This document shows, piece by piece, positions 8,028 through 9,982 of a stretch of DNA of 9,982 nt. The translations under genes were made by a program, and so were the position numbers. This stretch comes from an uncultured bacterium (lineage in GTDB: Bacteria > Oederibacteriota > PGYV01 > CAILUR01). The DNA is taken from NCBI GenBank assembly GCA_903837445.1, contig CAILUR010000163.1, positions 1-9,982 of the forward strand, written 5' to 3'. The stretch's first letter is position 1; each line of letters begins with the position of its first letter. The notes below the pieces were generated by a model. That model did not search any database and was not told where the DNA came from. It saw only the letters and a list, made by a program, of their open reading frames with translations.

Positions 8028-8041
8028 TTGTACAGCTTCCT
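8013..8041 (-). promoter_or_regulatory. Two ribosome binding sites giving alternative starts for the GH-like gene
   Basis: AGGAAG (8041-8036) lies eight bases before the ATG at 8027. GGAG (8025-8022), overlapping that first ATG, lies six bases before a second in-frame ATG at 8015. The second pairing has the better spacing; the first gives the longer, 551-residue protein. The N-terminal residues are poorly conserved-looking, so protein content does not decide between 551 and 547 residues. Confidence 0.45.
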
Positions 8042-8094
8042 ATTTTTTATACTTATGCTGACTTTTTCACTTTAAAATACTACCAATAAAACGC

Positions 8095-8123
8095 ATTATA
8101 TACCCATCTCTCTCTTAAATCAA
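8095..8123 (-). promoter_or_regulatory. Sigma-70-type promoter for the GH-like gene (and possibly lpdA)
   Basis: In the 147-bp gap after pyruvate kinase, TTGATT (8123-8118) and a perfect TATAAT (8100-8095) on the minus strand are 17 bases apart. Transcription would start near 8088, leaving a leader of about 60 bases. This suggests the GH-like gene is not simply read through from cutA-pyk. The rest of 8028-8174 shows no clear GC-rich terminator hairpin; a 26-codon open frame there is discussed under findings. Confidence 0.6.
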
Positions 8124-8174
8124 ATTCATTGTCCGGTGAAGCAAATTCGTCGTTTTTCACATACCCTAAGAGAC

Positions 8175-9581
8175 CTATTTTATTGTGTTCTTATTTACTC
8201 TTATTATTTCCATATAGGGAGCTTGGTTTTTAGACGCATAAAAATCCACATATACCACGCCTTCAAGTTTTTTATTTTTTTTAATTACAGTCGCCAACGC
8301 TTCTTTTTTATCCCTCGCCCACACTGGCAATATGCCGTGAAAGAAAGCCAGAGAATTATATATTTTTTCAGCTCCACTAAACACCGCTATTTCAGCATAA
8401 GGTCTGTAATCCGAAACAGCTTCAATGTCTTTAAGTTTCACAGCATGCAACATAATAAGCGAATTTTTTATCAAGTTAGCGGCGGCGGCACAGCTATAGG
8501 ACAGGACATTTTTTATTTTTTCGTCAGTTTCTCTAAAGGCAGGCAAGCCCTGTTTTTGTTTTTTTATTTCCTGCTCTGCTTTGCTTATTATTTCACTCAT
8601 AGTCTCCACTGTTTTTACTGGATACTTTCCCGTGGAGGTCTCGCCTGACAACATAAGCACATCGGCATTGTCCACCACCGCATTATACACATCTGTTATT
8701 TCTGCCCGCCCTGGAAACGGATTTGAAATCATACTTTCCAACATTTGCGTTGCCACTATGACTATTTTTTTTGCCTCATTTGCAGCGGTAATCAAATGTT
8801 TCTGCATAACAGGTATATTTTTAAACCCAGCTTCCACAGCCAAATCGCCACGCGCTACCATTATGCCATCACAGACAGGCAAAATTTCTTTAATCCTCCG
8901 TACGGCTTCAGGCTTTTCTATTTTAGCTATCAATAAAGGATAGGCCTGCTTTTTTTTGTTGATAAACTTTCTCAAATCTTCCATATCTTTTCTAGTCCTG
9001 ACAAAAGACAAGCAGACTATATCCACCCCTTGCTTTAACCCGAAAATAAGATTTTTTTTATCTTTTGAAGTTATGGAAGGAATAGGCAGGTCCACTCCAG
9101 GCAAATTTACTCCTTTCCTTCCTGCAATAAGCCCACCAGCAGTCACTACACATAAGACGCGTTTTAATTTTGTATCAGCCGCCTTGACTCTGAGTTGTAC
9201 CATTCCATCATTTATAATAATTTTGGCGCCTTTGTGCACACAACACGCCATTCCTTTTATATCCACTTGTATACTTTTTATTTTTGTTTTCTGAATTTTT
9301 TCTTCCGTTAAAAAAATTTCTTCCCCCGTTTTTACCATTACTGGTACTTTTAATTCAGCGATACGAATTTTCGGCCCCTGTAAATCCTGTAAAATAGCCA
9401 AGGGAATTTTATATTTTGTTCTGATTTCTTTTATATTTTTAATGATTCCTGCAAAAAAGTTTAAGTCCCCGTGAGAAAAGTTTAACCTAAAGACATTGAC
9501 TCCCGCACGCGCAAGCGCCAAAATAGTTTTTTTATCAGCTGAGGCTGGCCCTAAAGTCGCTATTATTTTTGTTTTTTTCAT
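8175..9581 (-). CDS. pyk: Pyruvate kinase, K+-independent (Lys) type
   Basis: This is the cytoplasmic last step of glycolysis, phosphoenolpyruvate + ADP to pyruvate + ATP. At 468 residues it has normal length. Visible marks are TLGPAS (9-14), substrate-binding FRLNFSHGD (31-39, Arg32), LQDLQGPKIR (64-73), LSFVRT (191-196), the active-site IAKIEKPEA (218-226, Lys220, Glu222), MVARGDLAVE (241-250, Asp246), ATQMLESM (277-284, Thr278) and SGETSTGKYP (312-321). The B domain lies at about 75-170 and the C-terminal domain from about 350. That C domain is more divergent than the catalytic core: DYRPYAEIAVFS is recognisable, but the usual allosteric-loop features are not. GPK at 69-71 has Lys where K+-dependent enzymes have Glu, so K+ independence is inferred from the family. 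GGAG (9590-9587) five bases upstream supports the ATG, which overlaps the cutA stop. The stop is TAG, with another TAG three codons on. Confidence 0.95.
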   Translation of the reverse strand: MKKTKIIATLGPASADKKTILALARAGVNVFRLNFSHGDLNFFAGIIKNIKEIRTKYKIPLAILQDLQGPKIRIAELKVPVMVKTGEEIFLTEEKIQKTKIKSIQVDIKGMACCVHKGAKIIINDGMVQLRVKAADTKLKRVLCVVTAGGLIAGRKGVNLPGVDLPIPSITSKDKKNLIFGLKQGVDIVCLSFVRTRKDMEDLRKFINKKKQAYPLLIAKIEKPEAVRRIKEILPVCDGIMVARGDLAVEAGFKNIPVMQKHLITAANEAKKIVIVATQMLESMISNPFPGRAEITDVYNAVVDNADVLMLSGETSTGKYPVKTVETMSEIISKAEQEIKKQKQGLPAFRETDEKIKNVLSYSCAAAANLIKNSLIMLHAVKLKDIEAVSDYRPYAEIAVFSGAEKIYNSLAFFHGILPVWARDKKEALATVIKKNKKLEGVVYVDFYASKNQAPYMEIIRVNKNTIK

Positions 9582-9907
9582 TTCTTCTCCGCAGTTTCTT
9601 TTTCAATCCAGTTCAGATACTCACGATTTCCTTTTTTAATTTCAAGGGCTATTATCTCTGGCACTTCATAGGGATGCTTGCTTTTTATCATTTCAATAAG
9701 TTTTGTCACTAAACTTGTTCTTGTTTTCATTATTAGCAGACTTTCACAGGCTTTTTCAATTTTTCCTTTCCAATGATAAGTGGCTCTTACATTTTTTATC
9801 TCACTTACACAGGCTACCAGCCGGGAGGTCAAGACCGCCTGGGTGATTTTTTTTACTGTTGCTTGGTTATTTACAGTCACAAAAACCACTTGCGTTTTTG
9901 CCGCCAT
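9578..9907 (-). CDS. cutA: Divalent-cation tolerance protein CutA1
   Basis: CutA1 proteins are small cytoplasmic ferredoxin-like trimers, structurally akin to PII proteins. They were named for copper tolerance in E. coli, but their real function is uncertain. At 109 residues the protein has typical length. Family marks are LVACV (30-34, Cys33), YHWKGKIE (44-51), ESLLIMKT (55-62), HPYEVPEI (78-85) and YLNWI (97-101). The ATG at 9907 is preceded by a weak purine-rich GGGA about five bases away. The stop TGA shares ATGA with the pyruvate kinase start (9581-9578), a four-base overlap that usually means one mRNA and coupled translation. No clear promoter is seen in the 75 bases upstream, so the transcript may begin outside the window. 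Confidence 0.93.
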   Translation of the reverse strand: MAAKTQVVFVTVNNQATVKKITQAVLTSRLVACVSEIKNVRATYHWKGKIEKACESLLIMKTRTSLVTKLIEMIKSKHPYEVPEIIALEIKKGNREYLNWIEKETAEKK

Positions 9908-9951
9908 TTAAGTCCCTGCTTTTATAAAATTTTTTGTGTCAAGATATCTTT

Positions 9952-9967
9952 AATTTTACCTAAAATT
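9952..9967. repeat. AT-rich inverted repeat upstream of cutA
   Basis: AATTTTA (9952-9958) and TAAAATT (9961-9967) are perfect reverse complements separated by CC, about 45 bases before the cutA start. A second 10-base palindrome, AAGATATCTT, lies at 9941-9950. They might be an operator, or the end of the upstream gene's terminator, but in AT-rich DNA short palindromes arise by chance. A TTGACA at 9942-9937 on the minus strand has no matching -10. Confidence 0.25.
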
Positions 9968-9982
9968 GATTTTTCATTTTCA

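Noticed and set aside
9914..9942. TTGACA (9942-9937, minus) as the -35 of a cutA promoter.
   Set aside because: No -10-like hexamer occurs 15-19 bases downstream. The nearest TATAAA is only 10 bases away.

Overview
The window is ordinary bacterial chromosome and densely coding. By eye it is AT-rich, roughly 40% GC. It has clear Shine-Dalgarno sites and vegetative-type promoters, with no tRNA, rRNA, CRISPR array, transposase, phage gene or long repeat. An O-antigen ligase fused to TPR repeats, a bacterial MEMO-family gene, a Lys-type pyruvate kinase and an uncharacterised glycoside-hydrolase-like protein together would fit an uncultivated, probably Gram-negative-type lineage such as a candidate phylum. 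The sequence alone does not fix the taxon.

Layout. Positions 1-683 (minus) hold the 5' part of a MEMO/AmmeMemoRadiSam-B gene that runs off the left edge and carries an in-frame TAG. A 152-bp divergent intergenic region (684-835) has a promoter facing each way; the rightward one has a perfect dyad in its spacer. Positions 836-2806 and 2825-4978 (plus) form a tight two-gene operon: an O-antigen ligase/polymerase with C-terminal TPRs, then a Cu(+) P-type ATPase (CopA). It converges, with 26 bp between stops, on 5005-6309 (minus), a dihydrolipoamide-dehydrogenase-like flavoprotein. Upstream of that lies 6372-8027 (minus), a glycoside-hydrolase-like TIM-barrel protein with its own promoter in the 147-bp gap 8028-8174. 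Positions 8175-9581 (pyruvate kinase) and 9578-9907 (CutA1), both minus, overlap by four bases and are probably translationally coupled. The last 75 bases are the cutA upstream region.

How the genes fit together. Most are housekeeping or envelope genes rather than one pathway. The recurring theme is metal handling: CopA exports Cu(+), CutA1 is named for copper tolerance, and MEMO proteins have a His/His/Cys metal site. These genes lie in separate transcription units, so a shared function is only a guess. Pyruvate kinase and the dihydrolipoamide dehydrogenase are both central carbon enzymes but are not co-transcribed here.

I see no new multi-gene system. The observations most worth checking are the amber codon inside an otherwise conserved MEMO frame, the promoter-spacer dyad ahead of the ligase-copA operon, and the uncharacterised GH-like enzyme with its Asp-Asp/Cys cluster.
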